Positions 11,489 to 23,973 are shown, counted from the first letter of the stretch. The stretch is 64,000 nt of DNA from Dryomyza anilis (GCA_951804985.1 OX638133.1:49020829-49084828), one strand, 5' to 3'. Made by a program: numbers and translations. The notes: generated by a model not told the origin, from the letters alone.

Positions 11489-11695
11489 AGTGCGTAGGAC
11501 TACGAGTCGAAAGGGTGCTGGTTCGACTCATCGCGAATGCAAGGTAAAACCTAGAGAGTGAGCCACTGCCTATGAAAAGCCCCGTTTTCGGGTTCGGCAT
11601 TAAACAATTTTGAGTAAAACTATCATGCACAGCTCAAATGGTGAGAGAGCAAGGTTTAGCTCCGTCAGAGCTGTAGTGCCAAACTATTAATATTA
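11489..11695 (+). repeat. tRNA-derived SINE, diverged copy
   Basis: Same family as 10627-10920 but diverged. It has a GGTTCGACTC B-box-like word near 11519, then CCTATGAAAAGC, TTCGGCATTAAAC, GCACAGCTCAAATGGTGAGA and the CCAAACTATTAAT tail. The A-box half is poorly conserved. It sits about 80 bp downstream of the host exon. Confidence 0.75.
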
Positions 11696-12572
11696 TGAAT
11701 GGTCCACATTTTAACATGCGTGTCATATGTTGCGTATTCTGTGCAGCTGTGTAGATCGTGTAAGAAATTTGTATAGAAATTAAAAAACTCAACTCTACGA
11801 AAAATACGCAATGATATTGTCTCGTATCTATCGTATTTATAATCCGACAAAAAGTGAAAATTTTTGTTACAAATGAACCAAATGATATGGGTCTGAAACT
11901 AGAGACTAAATGGAGTCAAACAGCATTTTTAACTTTCGATTTTTTTTTTAAATACTTATACAGGTCCTACGATGGCGTATGTAGTGTCAAATGAAAGAGG
12001 AGAATGACAATTTTATGCGATATTTTATTTTATACATTCAGGACGAAATAATTTTAATAATGTCCTTTTTTATGTAAATATTGTTTAGACCTTCCCAATT
12101 GAAAGAGTTAATTTAAGTTAAAGTAGTATATATATATAAACAAACAAGTATTTAAAAACAATATAATAACATAGCATTCAAGCTTGTGATCGCAGTATTC
12201 CTGACGTAATTTTTGCAAAAGCTGTACTGTATTACTAGCTGTACTGTACTATTATACACACATGCAGTGTCATGCGTCTGTTTGTTGTCATGCGATGTAT
12301 ACAGTGTTGTCACGAAAACTTCAATGTGATTTTATTGTAGATTATATATAATATGTGCATACAGTCGACGCTTTCATGACAACACGAAAAAACTGTTCTC
12401 ATAAATCATTTAATATACGTATAACTTTTGCAAAAATGTATCATAATATCCGTCAAAGAATAGTATTAATAATTAGATTGGTTTGATTTTTATAAAAAAT
12501 GATTAAAGTAAAAATCAATGATTATGACTATTTGAATAAAATCATGCTTTTTAGACATATGCATTTCAACAC
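11696..12572. other. AT-rich DNA without recognised gene
   Basis: No gene seen. Around 12268-12320 there is a piece (ATGCGTCTGTTTGTTGTCATGCGATG) related to the short tandem repeats at 14510-14605. Confidence 0.5.
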
Positions 12573-12757
12573 AAGTGCATTTCAACCCCACTTCAAGACA
12601 TTCACTTTATTTCAAAACATTTACTGTCGTCAACTCGGTTCTTGAAAATCAAGTGAATGTGTAGCTCACAACAACAAAGTACCAAATACTGTCAAAACAA
12701 AACAAAACTGTAGTGTAGATCTATGCAGTCTATGATGATGGGCAATAAAAATTCAAA
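12573..12757 (+). repeat. Dispersed direct repeat, copy 2 (first copy at 5091-5275)
   Basis: Same orientation as the copy at 5091-5275 and clearly alignable throughout (CTTCAAGACATTCACTTTAT, TTGAAAATCAA, GTGTAGCTCACAACAACAAA). Non-coding. Confidence 0.7.
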
Positions 12758-13152
12758 TACTGAATACTGAAAAACTGCTAATGACACCGAGTACTTAGAG
12801 CTTAGTACTTACATTTTTTTTATCATTCTTACTGTAAAGAATTTTCATTAATATGAAAAAAAAAAATCAAAAGGTATAGGGATATTCCATTTTAAATCAA
12901 CGAACAGATTTCCTCTACCCCCTCAGAAATTATTTAAATTTGGAACAAATGCTGTACCTTATTAAACTAAGACAATTTGCAAATTTTGGACTTCTAGCTT
13001 ATATGGTTCGCGAAATATGGCGGCTTAAAAAGTGTAAAAAATAAGTAAAAACTCACAAAGGTGCGTTAACTTAATTGCATTTATCTGCAAAACTAGTTTA
13101 CGTACAAGGTCAATTGAGGTGTCATTTAAAAGATATACCATGTTGAAATTTG
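12758..13152. other. AT-rich DNA without recognised gene
   Basis: Nothing recognised. Confidence 0.5.
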
Positions 13153-13350
13153 GGTAGGGCCATGAACTGATCATGTCATTATTTGAGATGATCGGGTTAT
13201 GACGAGGTCCAAACAAGGTAACAAATCATGGGCACGATCCCTAGTAGAAATTTGGGTAGGGTTAGGCTTATGAACTGATCATGTCATTATTTAAGATGAT
13301 CGGGTTATGACGAGGCCCATACGACGTAACAAATCATGGGCATGATGTGC
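13153..13350 (+). repeat. Two tandem copies of an approximately 108-bp unit
   Basis: The words TGAACTGATCATGTCATTAT, GATGATCGGGTTATGACGAGG and GTAACAAATCATGGGCA occur twice, with starts at 13163 and 13271 (108-bp spacing). The two units differ by several substitutions, so the duplication is not recent. Function unknown. Confidence 0.75.
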
Positions 13351-14505
13351 ATGTAACGCATGTACTCATCTCAGGCCATGATCATGTACTCGGGTAATCG
13401 CCTTGTCAGAGCCCGAGCATAAAAGTGTTTTCATTATTAAAACCCTACACATATCCTATGAAATAAAATGCAGTATTAAATGTAATACAGTGTATTTAAT
13501 AAAATATACACATTGAATTTTAAAAATATTACATATTTAAATATATAAAAATGTTATATAAGAATATATCAATAAATACAAATCAAAAATTATTTTTACG
13601 ATTTACATATAAAAATTACAACATAATATCAAAAATAAACTTGGTTATCACTGTCATTTTGTGTCATATTTAATATAATGTTCAATTTACATTATTATTA
13701 CGCCACAGAAACAATCCAAAATGAAAAAGTTCATTAACCATGTCAAACGAAATGAAATTTTAAACATTTTAGCAATTTTGATACTTTGCCTTTGACTAAC
13801 AACAACAAATTTGTGAAATTTTCTAACCTGAAACTGACACAAAATGGCATAGTGAAAAGCAAGCATAATGATTGCGTCACAATCTGACCAAACTGACAGA
13901 GAGCTCTAGATCGACGGCATCTTATTAATCTTTGACTGCACCGACGACTCACGATTTTCATTGTAGCGGAAGCGAGCGATGAACTCCAGCACGTGCGCCA
14001 TTTGCGCCTCGACGCTGTGCCTTGTGCATCTCGTTCTTCGTCTTTTCAAATTTCTTTCAAATAAAACATATCTTAAGAAAACATTTCAACCCAAGTCCAC
14101 CTCACTTGTATGCATCCAACAACTGGGAATGTAATTGTAGAATATCCGTCGGCACCGTATCGAAATGAGAAGAGCGTGTGCGCCTACACCAAATTGATAA
14201 ACATCGGTCATTGGTGGATCCTGCACGCCGTTATTAAAACTGTGCCAATATCTCTTTTCAGCAACACTCTTCAAAATAAAAATCCATTTAATAGTTTAAA
14301 TCGTTTTGTAGTTTTTAATTTTAATGTCCATCGGCCTCCATTTTTTTATTGTTTTTAAGTTCATTACCTGCGAATCGGTGGACCTCTGCAGCTTAACCGC
14401 CACTACGGGACTCTCGCCAATGTCCTGACATTTCTCCTGCTTCTGCATATTTACTGAGGCGGCATTTACCGGTGTGCAGTGTGTGTGGTGCCAGTGTGGG
14501 CCATG
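13351..14505. other. AT-rich to mixed-composition DNA without recognised gene
   Basis: Less AT-rich around 13900-14260, but no frame with a recognisable domain. Short overlapping open frames on both strands are most simply chance. Confidence 0.45.
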
Positions 14506-14770
14506 CGACTGTCTGTTGTCATGAGTCTGTCTGTTGTCATACGTTTGCGTCTGTCTGTTATAATGCGTCTGTTTGTTATCATGCGTCTGTTTGTTGCCAT
14601 GCGATGATACAGAGTAGCAACGAAAAGTTATCATTGAGAAAGTGTATGTATGGATGGAACCGGAACCGTTTCATTTTTATAGAACCGGAACTGGAACTGG
14701 CCCCTTTTAATTTTTATAGAACCGGAACTGGAACAGAAAACCAGAACCGGAACTGGAACTGGAACCATTA
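14506..14770 (+). repeat. Short tandem repeats: TCTGT(C/T)TGTT..CATGCG units, then GGAAC(C/T) units
   Basis: 14506-14605 holds about five irregular copies of an 18-21 bp unit (CTGTCTGTTGTCATGAGT and variants). It is followed at 14655-14766 by degenerate GGAACC/GGAACT hexamer repeats, interrupted by TTTTTATAGAACC. The same hexamer repeat recurs at 18178-18235. The Cys- and His-rich peptides that can be read through these units come from the repeat and are not genes. Confidence 0.8.
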
Positions 14771-16359
14771 CTAAATTAATTAGATCAGAAATTAATATAT
14801 CAAAAAAATAATTATTAAATCAATTTGGACAATAAGTTTGGAAACAAAAACAAATATTAATTAAGTTACACATGTGTACAACGACATGTGTGCAATGGCA
14901 TGTGTACAATGGCATTTTAAAAAATGATGAGCTTTGCAAATTTTCTTTATATGTACATTAGACTGACAATGACTTTGTGTGAAAAAAAAACATCGAGTTT
15001 GATTTTGAAGGTCACTCTCTAGAAATGGTCTATTGAAAAATAATCGCAAGGGATGTAAAAAACATATTTAAAATAAATTTGAGATGGCAATCGAACTTTT
15101 GAGTTTAAAGTGTTTCAGGCTAGGCATGACTGATTAAAAAAAAAAACGAAGGATAACTGTTAAAATAATCACTGCTTCTGTATTTTTTATTCGGTTTTTT
15201 ATTTATAGTTTGTTGATAAGCTAATAAAATTTTCCAACTGATGAACTTCCCACTTTTTTAGTTTAATGTGTTTGAGAGATATAATTTCAATAAAATTTCA
15301 AAATTGTCGATTTAGGTACGAAAACGCTTACTTTGAAGTCCCGGCGAGTCCATTTCCCATATTCGAGTTTCGCTGAAAATTCTTCACATCGATTTTATCA
15401 TCCAATAGAGCATTTATATAGGTTGACTTTCTCTCGATTCGAAATCATGATTTTCCGTTGTCAGTTTTTATATTTTTAACAAATATTTCGTTCACTTATT
15501 TCTCAAAAGATGTATATTTTTGACGTTTTACTTACGTTTAAGTATGGAACCATGCAACTTTATAAATGGTCAATTCCCATATAATGCTTATATATTATAT
15601 ATATGTCTTTTTATATGATTTTTTTTTGTTAGTTTAAAACATACATGTAGGAATGACCCCCACGACGTTTGAATACAAACACAATTTATTTTCTATTTTC
15701 TATAAAAGTTTATTTAGCCCCTTATCATGTATCTTTTTATTATCGTCTCGTTTTCAGTCCCATTCGTCTAAAATTTGTGTAATGTACGTTCGTTTCGCTC
15801 TTTGGTTTGAACGTTTGTTCAATATTTTTGTTTTGCCAACTATTTTTTTGATATACAAAAATTTAATTTTTTTTACCATCGCGTATGATTTATATGAAAC
15901 AACTCTCAAAACAAGCGCACTCAACGTTTCGTTTAATACATGAATTAAAAATTGTAGTCACATGTTATTCAACCGATTTTTAAAACCGATATTATAGCCG
16001 ATATCGTTGTTACCGGGAAATAAAGTAAAACTGTCTCCTAATATTCTAAAAATTCTGTCACCTAAATTTCTTCTTTAAAGGTCACTAAGTTTTGTCTAAT
16101 TTCTAAAGTGTCGCCTGTCCATTATTCTCCGTCCGTCTTACACCACCCTATACTCATTTTGGTGCAGTTAAAGATAAAATGTCAATATTTAATATAGGTA
16201 TATCATTTTAAACATTTCAGATATGTTCAAATCTTTGAAATCACACCATCTGGGAAGATGATTTTTAGCTAATAACTTAAAATTGTGTTTCACCATACCA
16301 TACATATTGATGTTAAATAAATACGGAATATAGTTCAAATAAATTAAGATGCAGTCATG
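14771..16359. other. AT-rich DNA without recognised gene
   Basis: No supported feature. An open frame at 15653-15943 has no domain signal. Confidence 0.45.
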
Positions 16360-16576
16360 TATCTACATATTTCGGACGTATTAAAAAAGACAAAATGTAG
16401 TTATTTTCAATACAAATGTATCAAAAATTGTATATAAATGCAGTAAAATTATACAAAATAACTATATCAATGAAGTAAAAACGAATACATATGTGTAAGG
16501 ACGTAAATCAAATAAATATGTATTTATTTTAAAGACATTTTTCTTCCTTTTAATACAGTTTTTTTCGTTGTATGTA
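16360..16576 (-). repeat. Fragment of the element whose longer copy is at 28308-29755
   Basis: On the minus strand it reads ATACAACGAAAAAAACTGTA, then AAATGTCTTTAAAATAAATA and TTTGATTTACGTCC. This matches the left end of the element at 28308. A further short piece with TTTGATTTACGTCCAAAAGC is present at 19648-19690. Non-coding. Confidence 0.6.
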
Positions 16577-18177
16577 TATTAGCTGGACTTGTGCTCATCT
16601 TCACCGGTGCGAAGTTTTCGTATATATTTTTTTCATTTGATTTATATATTAGTACAATAAGAAGTGATTATTTTACAATTCAACAGTATTGAAATTACGT
16701 ATATAATCAAAAGGTCAGTTTATAAAAAAGTAAAAAATAAAAAAAAAAATTAAAATTTAAGAATAATGTAAAAATTATACTTATAATTTAACATATTTAA
16801 AGAGAAATTATATGTGTGGTTACTTATAAATAGTAGATTTAAGATGTTAATAGATTATTGTTCTGAAAAATGTATTAGTATATAATACCTAAATCTAAAT
16901 GTTCTGTTTATATTTTAAATACTAAGTGGTAATGAGTTCCAGAGACGAATTGCGTTAATGAAAAATAGTATTTGCGATTGTAGATAGTTAAATTTTGGCA
17001 AAATTTAATTGAGGCTTCTATCTGAAACGCTAAGACGTAGCTTATCAGAAAGATATGATGGAGTTTTGGAATATAACAACTTTTGCAGAAATATGCAGTT
17101 TCTTATATCGAGATAGCTTGTAATGCTTCAAACTAAAAACATATCGCGTCACATTATTAAAATCTCCTCTTAGGAGGTCAGTAGAAATAGAATTTAAAAA
17201 AGTTTAGTTGTATGGGACGTGCCACTACGCTTTGTCCAATCTATCCATAGTGGCTATATAAATGAATCCTCATTATCAAAATACAATTCCGATTGGTGGT
17301 GCACTTAATGCATTCTCATACAAAACACAAAATTCGATTTTTCCGATTTTTACTTTTTTCTTTGGGAGTTTTCCGAATTCCCTGTATTGAGACGAATAAA
17401 ACAAAAAACCAGTTGGGAAGGTTAGATCACATGGGAAATTTTAAATTTGGTGTTATTATGATATTTAGGATTATCAAAACTATAGTCGGTCTAAGCCGAC
17501 TATAAATACCCTACACATATATGTGGGTACCATTCAAAGTGGTATATTGGTCACCAGGGTATACGAATCCTGAAAATAATTACAAACTTTCAATCGCTGA
17601 AGAATTTCCATTCATTTGATACCCATATTTACAAAGGGTAGGTTACCGAATTTCGATTTTTTTTTGGAATAACAAGTCGTATCGGCGAAAAACATTATTT
17701 TCCTGTATTTTTGCATGATTTCGATATATATTTGACCAAAAAAATTTACCTAAGCACGTATACAGTAAAATTTTGTAGATGTAAATTTAATATGAGGTAT
17801 TTGAATATAAATGGTCAGATCACAGGTCACAATGGACCGATCTCGCCAACATCGCATATACCGCGTAGGTATATAAGTAATCTAAATTATAAGTTTCATC
17901 TATCTAACTCTTCAATTGTTTAGGTAGTAGCTGATTATACTTTTCCATTCCGGATATGCTTCCTTCTGGGTGTTACAAATTGCGTACCAAACTGAATATA
18001 CTCTTAGTGTAGGATATAAAAATCATTCAAATCAGTCGATCTGTTATCATGTTTTTGCGAGACTACTGCACGGCAATTAATTTTTATATACATAGATAGA
18101 TATGTATATAAATTACATTGTTTGTATGTAAAAATAAAAAATATTAATATTTTTATTGCGGTTTTTGACTAGTTTGT
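16577..18177. other. AT-rich DNA without recognised gene
   Basis: No supported gene. Short open frames only. Confidence 0.45.
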
Positions 18178-18240
18178 GGAACCGGAACTGGAACTGGAAT
18201 CGTTATTTTATTTTTTATAGAACTGGAACCGCAGACAATA
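18178..18240 (+). repeat. GGAAC(C/T) hexamer repeat
   Basis: Degenerate GGAACCGGAACTGGAACTGG repeat, with the same TTTTTTATAGAAC spacer as at 14655-14766. Confidence 0.7.
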
Positions 18241-18594
18241 GAATTTCGGTTCCTAGCCCTGGATATGCATAGTATTTCTTTATTGTTGTATTTTCTTTTT
18301 TCTGTTGTTGTTCGCTTTGTAGCGTTTGAGTTTGTGTTCGCAAAGATAAATGTTACCCTGCAAGGTAGCATTTGTATTCTCTTGACATACGGTACGTGTA
18401 GTGTTCGGTTTTTTTGTTAATCTCTGACGAAAACAGAAATATAAAAAATAAAATTTTGCAAGATTCTTGCAGCAATAGCAAGAATGGTATTGCAAGAACA
18501 AGATCATATGTACCTTTTCAAGAGCAAGAGAAAGACTTAGTGTGCAAGAACAAGATTACCTACCATTTCTTGTCATGTTCTCGCAAATGATCAT

Positions 18595-19345
18595 CACTCG
18601 TATTGTGTATCGCTAGCGACTACTTTTTCCCATCTATCTGGTAGCATTTGAATTCCTCATCGGAAAAACGACAAGTTCTTTAAAGCTTGCAAGAGTCTAC
18701 CCATTTATAGACATCTTCATAAGAATGGAAATGCTCTTCAGCAATTCCATGAGTCATTGGTCGGAACAAGTGATAATCGGAAGGGGCAATGTCTGGTGAA
18801 TACAGCGGGAGGGGTAGGACTTCCCATTTAAAAGTTGCCAAGTAGGTTTTTACCGGTTGAGCAATACATGGACCGTCGGTGTCATTCTGCAAAATCAGTT
18901 TGACACATCTCTGCTCGTATAGGGATTGTTTTCTTAAATTATTGCCTCAAACGCATTAATTGTAGTCGATAGAGATCTCCTATAATGGTTTAGTTGGGTT
19001 TGAGCCGGTCATAATAAACTACACCCACCTGATCCCACCAAATACAGAGCAATAATAATTCTGCAACTTCAGTTATCGTTTAACATGAGTCTTCATCAAG
19101 TAATACTTCATATTTTTCGTGTCCAAAGATTTTTAGAGCTTCAGTGCATTCCTTATCTTCAATATCAATATCATTATTTTTGAAGCATTAAAACCAATCT
19201 CTGCATGTTGTTGGTCGCATGTGTATGGTCGCCGTAAGTCTCAACAAGAATTATTTTGTGCTTTAGCAGACTATTTTGCTGGATAAATTAGTGCAGTAAA
19301 ATTCCCCGCAAATACTCTCTTTTCGCACGCAAGTCGAAAATAGTT
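18595..19345 (-). pseudogene. mariner transposase, internally deleted
   Basis: Read on the minus strand from about 19345, the start matches the mariner N-terminal domain: KREYLRGILLH, then ILVETYGDH, CRDWF, and FKNNDIDIEDKEC, then LLDEDSC. The sequence jumps directly to CIWWDQVGVVYYDRLKP and then to the C-terminal part LPLYSPDIAPSDYHLFRPM (third catalytic Asp region), HFHSYEDVYKW and a decayed tail. The middle, including the second helix-turn-helix and the first catalytic Asp, is missing. Stops and frameshifts are numerous. Family identity is secure from the YSPD.APSDYHLF motif. No terminal repeats were identified. Confidence 0.88.
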
Positions 19346-19690
19346 TTTAATAGATGCATTACAATGTTAAACGACACACACGTAGTTCTGATATTGTCAT
19401 CTTTTGGAAAACAGAGAGTTCTTATTCAGAAACCCAATATATAAAATGTCCAATGGATCGGTCTATATATGTAGGTAATGAAATTACCTATCCAATCTAC
19501 TAAATTCTGTTCCAGCACGAATATCATGGAAGGATTTTCAGTAATATATGTGTACCAATCGAAAGATTTCATCCACCAACATATCAGCTATGAACGCTCT
19601 GTTAATGCTGTGTAAAAGGGTTTATGTCTTCGCAAAAAAAAAAATACATATTAAACATACTTTGATTTACGTCCAAAAGCATATGTATTT
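19346..19690. other. No gene seen; contains a short DNA-element fragment
   Basis: The 3' part carries TTTGATTTACGTCCAAAAGC, shared with the element at 28308-29755. Otherwise unremarkable. Confidence 0.45.
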
Positions 19691-19699
19691 GTTTTTTGG

Positions 19700-22160
19700 G
19701 TCATTAGTTTGTGGTGAGCATCACAAGCTTGGTAATGGGTCTAGTGGTGGTTCCCTTAGCAGTTCGAATATCTGCTATGCGAGTTCTAGCGTCCGAGCCT
19801 GAATAGACTTTCACGACTCGACCTATACTCCATTTTTGAAGGTCCAGATTTTCGTGCCGAATGACTTCGATGTTTCGTTGAGGGAACTTTCACTTGAATC
19901 TTTTGTGTAGCTCTTTAAGATACTCATCTTTCCAACGTTTGTAAAACTGCTGATGAAGTATCTTTAGCTTTTGCCATATATGAATAGTGCTCAAACTATA
20001 GTCACTTAGATCGGGATCCGATGGGGTCAATAATGAGGTACCAATTAAGATATGTCCTGGCGTTTAAGGGGATAAGTATTGTGAGTTTTTACTAGAAGGG
20101 CTTAAGGGTCTGGAGTTTAAGCATCCTTTAATTCGGATCAGCAGAGTTGCAAACTCTTCAAAAGTGAATCTTTGATTTGATGCAACCTTTTTAAAGTGGG
20201 TCTTAAAACTTTTCACACCCACCTCCCAGAGACCGCCCATGTGCAGTGCTCCGGGTGGTATGAAATGTCAGTTAAGGTCTTTGTGACCATGCTCTTTCAT
20301 GATTTCCTGTCGATCTCTCTCCAGCATTACCGATTCGCCAACGAAATTGGTACCGTTGTCAGCATCGCAAAAAAGGGAGAAAAGACTGCTAAAAACACTT
20401 GGATCAAAAGGTCACTACATGGTTCGATATGTATCGCTTTAGTCACAAAACATATGAACACGCAAACATAGCACTTGTTTATCAAACAAGCGTGACCAGT
20501 GTAGTTTTTTTATCTCAAACGGACCAGCAAAATCTACACCAGTGTTACTGAATGCGCGAGTAAGGTTTGTGCGTTCAGGCGGTAGCTCCGCCATGATTTG
20601 GGCCTGTTGTATTTTGCGACATAGTGTACAAATTTTGCAATTATGTATGGTGGAGCGAATAAGAACCTTGAGTTTGGGACCTAAAATTCTGTTCTCAGAA
20701 GTCGAAGGACTAACTGATTTCCACCATGCAATTTGGCTATGGTACACTTGTATGGTATGGAAATCACTTGTTCTATGTTAGCGTAGGTGATTTTGATAAC
20801 CGTCCATTCGCCCGCATAAGCCACTTTGGGTCTAGAAAAGGCTTAAGTGTTAAAATCGAACATTTGGGGTCTTGAGGGTTGGGGGTTTTGAGGGTCAGTG
20901 CATTGTTATCATCTGCATACAAATTTTTTGAGTCGTTCACGTACGACTTTAATTTCACTCGCACTGATTTCGATAGTGTATTGGTTAGTGCGATATGTGG
21001 GTCTGTAGCCATTGAAAAATCTGAACATGTAGGATATGACTCTGAGTGCTCTTGTTAATGACAAAAATCGGGTCGAAATATCATCCTGAATTGCCGGTTT
21101 GGCCTCAAGGTTGTTTTGGATCAGGTCTCGCGATACTGGTCAATTGGTTTGGTCGAGTGTAAGCGAGGAGGGGCCGTGCCCCTAGAGGTCATGTTGACGA
21201 AGATCTGAGGCTGTGCATCCACGACGTGATGCCAATTCTCACCGCCTACTTTCTTAAGTATTGTCGATACTCGATTTGCAACTCGATTTGCAAATGGTCA
21301 GTTGACAGAACTTTGAGAATTAGCTGGGAGTTAGAAGTCCATTTCCGAAGAGACATACCAGCGGACTCTAAGGCAGAGTTGCACCAGCCAAAACGTCATC
21401 AACGTACATGTTGTTACGAAATATATACAAAGCGATGAGGTGGGTACGATTACATCGTCTGCCAACTTCTGTATAGTCATATACCGTGAACAATTAACAT
21501 CAAAAGTCTCCGTCTTCAACTCATAGTCCTCGATAGGGTCATTGACTGATCTTCGGAAAAATATACTTTGATACGGTCGGTTGTTTGCGTCCACGAGAAT
21601 CTGGCGATACATTTTCTGCATGTCACCGTTAAACACAGTCATTTTAAAATTAATGAGACTAAATCGAGTTGCAGTATGGGTCCTGTGTACAATATATTGT
21701 TTAGACTTTTGCCGTTAGCTGTCACATTCGACGCGTTGAAAACAACTCTTAACTTTGTCGAGACACATTCAGGCTTAAACACAGCATTGTGTGGCATATA
21801 ATAATTGGTTGGTTGATAGCATGGAAGGGTAATTGGCTGATTTTCTTCATATGACCACGCTCTAGATACTCTAAAATAACTTAGTCATACTCAGCCTTAA
21901 TCGTATGTTTTTTCAATGGCGATTTTTCGTTTCGCAAAAATTGAGCCATGACTAAGTCAACATAGTGTGTTTTCGTAAGTCAATATAGATTGTGCTGAAA
22001 GTTTATGAATTTCTTCCAATTCCCAGAACTTTGTCAACGATCAAGGGTCACTTTGTTGTAATGAGGGACAACATTCTTGGGTATTGACTTTTGAAATGGG
22101 GCCTGACAGAATCCAACCGAATTCTGTCTCTTGTGCTAAAAGGGAACCTAGCACATTATG
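19700..22160 (-). pseudogene. BEL/Pao retrotransposon pol remnant (protease-RT linker to integrase C terminus)
   Basis: On the minus strand, from high to low coordinates, several landmarks appear. AQETEFGWILSGPI-like linker residues lie near 22130. RT segments follow: a GHM..., then VFKPE, STKLRVVFNAS, LQLDL, and NGDMQKMYRQILVD at about 21590-21630, then DYELKTETFDVNC. The RT active site TYVDDVLAG sits near 21400. After it come FLDPKWLMRANGRLSKSP, typical of the region before the BEL integrase, an integrase zinc finger (C..C near 20630), and GVDFAGPF near 20540. A conserved tail GRVVKVYSGSDARTRIADIR is at about 19720-19820. Reading frame is lost repeatedly, so no protein can be made. The element lacks gag and recognisable LTRs here. 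It lies directly beside the gypsy LTR that starts at 22412. Confidence 0.9.
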
Positions 22161-22411
22161 ATGAACTGTTGTAAGTCAACATAGTGTGTTTTCGTAAGTC
22201 AATATACGTTAATATTATAAACGTATCGTGATCTACTTCCGCGATGACTTAACTCATGCAGTTATCGTGAAGTTGCAGTAAGGTGCAATGTAGGGCATTG
22301 TCAGCCAACAGTATTGGCGAAGCTGCAACGCAAACCATCTGCAACGCGATTGGCTGGCGGCGTCTTTATGGAAGTAAATGCGTTGTGTGGAATTTGCACT
22401 CTGCCGGAACA
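22161..22411. other. Junction DNA between BEL/Pao remnant and gypsy LTR
   Basis: A 34-bp word beginning GTAAGTCAACATAGTGTGTT occurs at about 22171 and, with slight change, near 21955. No other feature recognised. Confidence 0.4.
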
Positions 22412-22563
22412 TGTTGATTTTGAACATGCCCTAATATAATAGTTTAATTTAGATTTTAAGTCAGTTGTAAAATGAGTTGTAAATAGGGAGTTCTAAGTTG
22501 AAAGTAAAAGTGAAGAGTTGTCATCTTAACTGCAGTAGAGTGAAGACGAGATTCTTTTGAGTA

Positions 22564-23802
22564 AGGACTGCGTCGAATAAAATTGTCCGTTACATATCTT
22601 CCCATAATGTGTTATTACAAGATTCAAATTAAAAAAAAATTGACCATAGTAGCTGAATTAAATGGTAGAAAATAATTTGTATCAGTTATAGTCAATACAA
22701 AATTTATTTAACGCGAAAATGGCAAACGAAGTGAAGTGCGAGAAAATATAATTAAAAAAATTGCCGAGGAGGTAGGGGCTAACCCTAAGACCATTTCTCG
22801 CGTTATCAACCGCTTTAAGGAAGACCTGAGTATTGATCGGAAGAAAGGTTCTGGTAAAAAAAAGGCCCACATGATCGTGAGAGGTTGTGAATATTTTAAA
22901 GAAAGATCCAAGCATATCCGGAAGGAAATTGGCGAGAAATGCGGATTGCTCAGAATCTTTCGTACGCAGGACTAAGAAAGAAGCTGGGCTGAAGACGTAC
23001 AAGGTCCAAAAAGTTCCGGATAGAAATGCCGTCAAGAATGAAACCGCAAAACAACGAGCTAAAAAGCTGAACCAAGATTTTTTAAAAAATTCGATTGCTG
23101 CATAATGGACGACGAAACTTATGTTTTAGCGGACTTTTCTCAGCTACCTGGGCAGGAATTTTATACAGCCGATTCTCGAGGAAATGTCGCTGAAAAATTC
23201 AAATCAAAAAAAATGACAAAATTCCCAAAGAAATTCCTTGTTTGGCAGGAAATTTGCAGTTGTGGAAAAAGGAGCAGCTCATTCGTGACATCGGGTACAA
23301 TTAATAGCGAAATATATGTGCAGGAATGCTTGCAAAAGAGATTGCTTCAATTTTTACGCCAACATGAAGTGTCCACATTTTTTTTGGCCTGACCTCGCTT
23401 CATGTCACTACAGCAAAACGGCCTTAGAGTGGATCCAACAAAATGCAGTGATTTTGGTGCCTAGAGAAGCCACCAAACTGTCCAGAACTCAGGCCGATTG
23501 AGAGATACTGGGCTTTAGTAAAAAGGGAGATGAAAACAACAAAAAAAGTGGCCAAAGACCTTCAAGACTTTAAAAGAAAGTGGTCTTCAGCAGCTGTGAG
23601 GGTGTCGGACACTACCATTACAACATTAATGGAAGGGGTTCCGGAAAAATTAAAACTTTTTATTAAAAAATATTAATTTCTGGTTTTTTATATTTTTTTT
23701 TAAATCTAAAAATAATTTGCAAAATAAAATATTTTATTCTATAAAAATTCAATTCTAGATTTTTTCATTTTTGTAGCGGACAATTTTTTTCGACGCAGTC
23801 CT
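22564..23802 (+). mobile_element. Tc1-like DNA transposon, complete with terminal inverted repeats and TA duplication
   Basis: The ends are AGGACTGCGTCGAA at 22564 and its complement ending at 23802, flanked by TA at 22562-22563 and 23803-23804. Length is 1239 bp. The terminal repeats extend imperfectly over about 28 bp (AATTGTCCG.TAC on both sides). It lies inside the 5' LTR of the gypsy element, so it inserted after it. The transposase gene between the ends is broken (separate entry). Confidence 0.93.
22719..23678 (+). pseudogene. Tc1-like transposase, frameshifted
   Basis: The frame starts near 22719 and passes a helix-turn-helix (NPKTISRVINRFKEDL) and a basic linker. A short deletion near 22735 and frame changes near 22885 and 23090 break it. 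Catalytic motifs are visible in order: MDDETYVLADF from 23105 (first Asp), FFWPDLASCHYS near 23380-23410 (second Asp), and NCPELRPIERYW near 23480-23510 (Glu). By my count about 37 residues separate the second Asp and the Glu, which would suggest a DD37E-like member of the IS630-Tc1-mariner superfamily, but a frame break lies inside that interval. A DNA-cleaving, cut-and-paste enzyme in life; not functional here. The other copy at 5778-6770 lacks the last two motifs. Confidence 0.9.
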
Positions 23803-23897
23803 TAGTTGTTAATTAATAAAAATGCATAATAATATAAATAGAAAACAATATCTTTGATTGAAATGGCAATACAACGTTGGATATTCTCATGGGTAAT

Positions 23898-23906
23898 TAT
23901 AAAAGG
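23898..23906 (+). promoter_or_regulatory. Candidate TATA box of the gypsy LTR
   Basis: TATAAAAGG lies about 55 bp before the LTR end, in a position reasonable for an LTR promoter. Called from sequence match and context only. Confidence 0.4.
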
Positions 23907-23961
23907 AACATTGCGACATTTGGCAACACGCCAAAGTAACCGACTTTTTAATTACAACATT

Positions 23962-23973
23962 TGGCGCAGCCGG
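23962..23973 (+). promoter_or_regulatory. Candidate primer-binding site of the gypsy element
   Basis: TGGCGCAGCCGG starts two bases after the LTR-terminal CA. A TGG start complements the CCA end of a tRNA primer. The tRNA was not assigned. Confidence 0.6.

Noticed and set aside
14506..14605. CRISPR-like array
   Set aside because: Repeats are irregular and contiguous without unique spacers; eukaryotic context.
14296..14774. His/Gln/Thr-rich and Cys-rich open frames on both strands
   Set aside because: They arise from the 18-21 bp tandem repeats and GGAAC(C/T) repeats; no start context or domain.
15653..15943. 96-codon open frame in AT-rich DNA
   Set aside because: Phe/Leu/Ser-rich as expected from T-rich sequence; no splice or domain evidence.
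22682..23035. Minus-strand frames opposite the Tc1-like transposase (also 6064-6363)
   Set aside because: Antisense shadows of conserved transposase codons.
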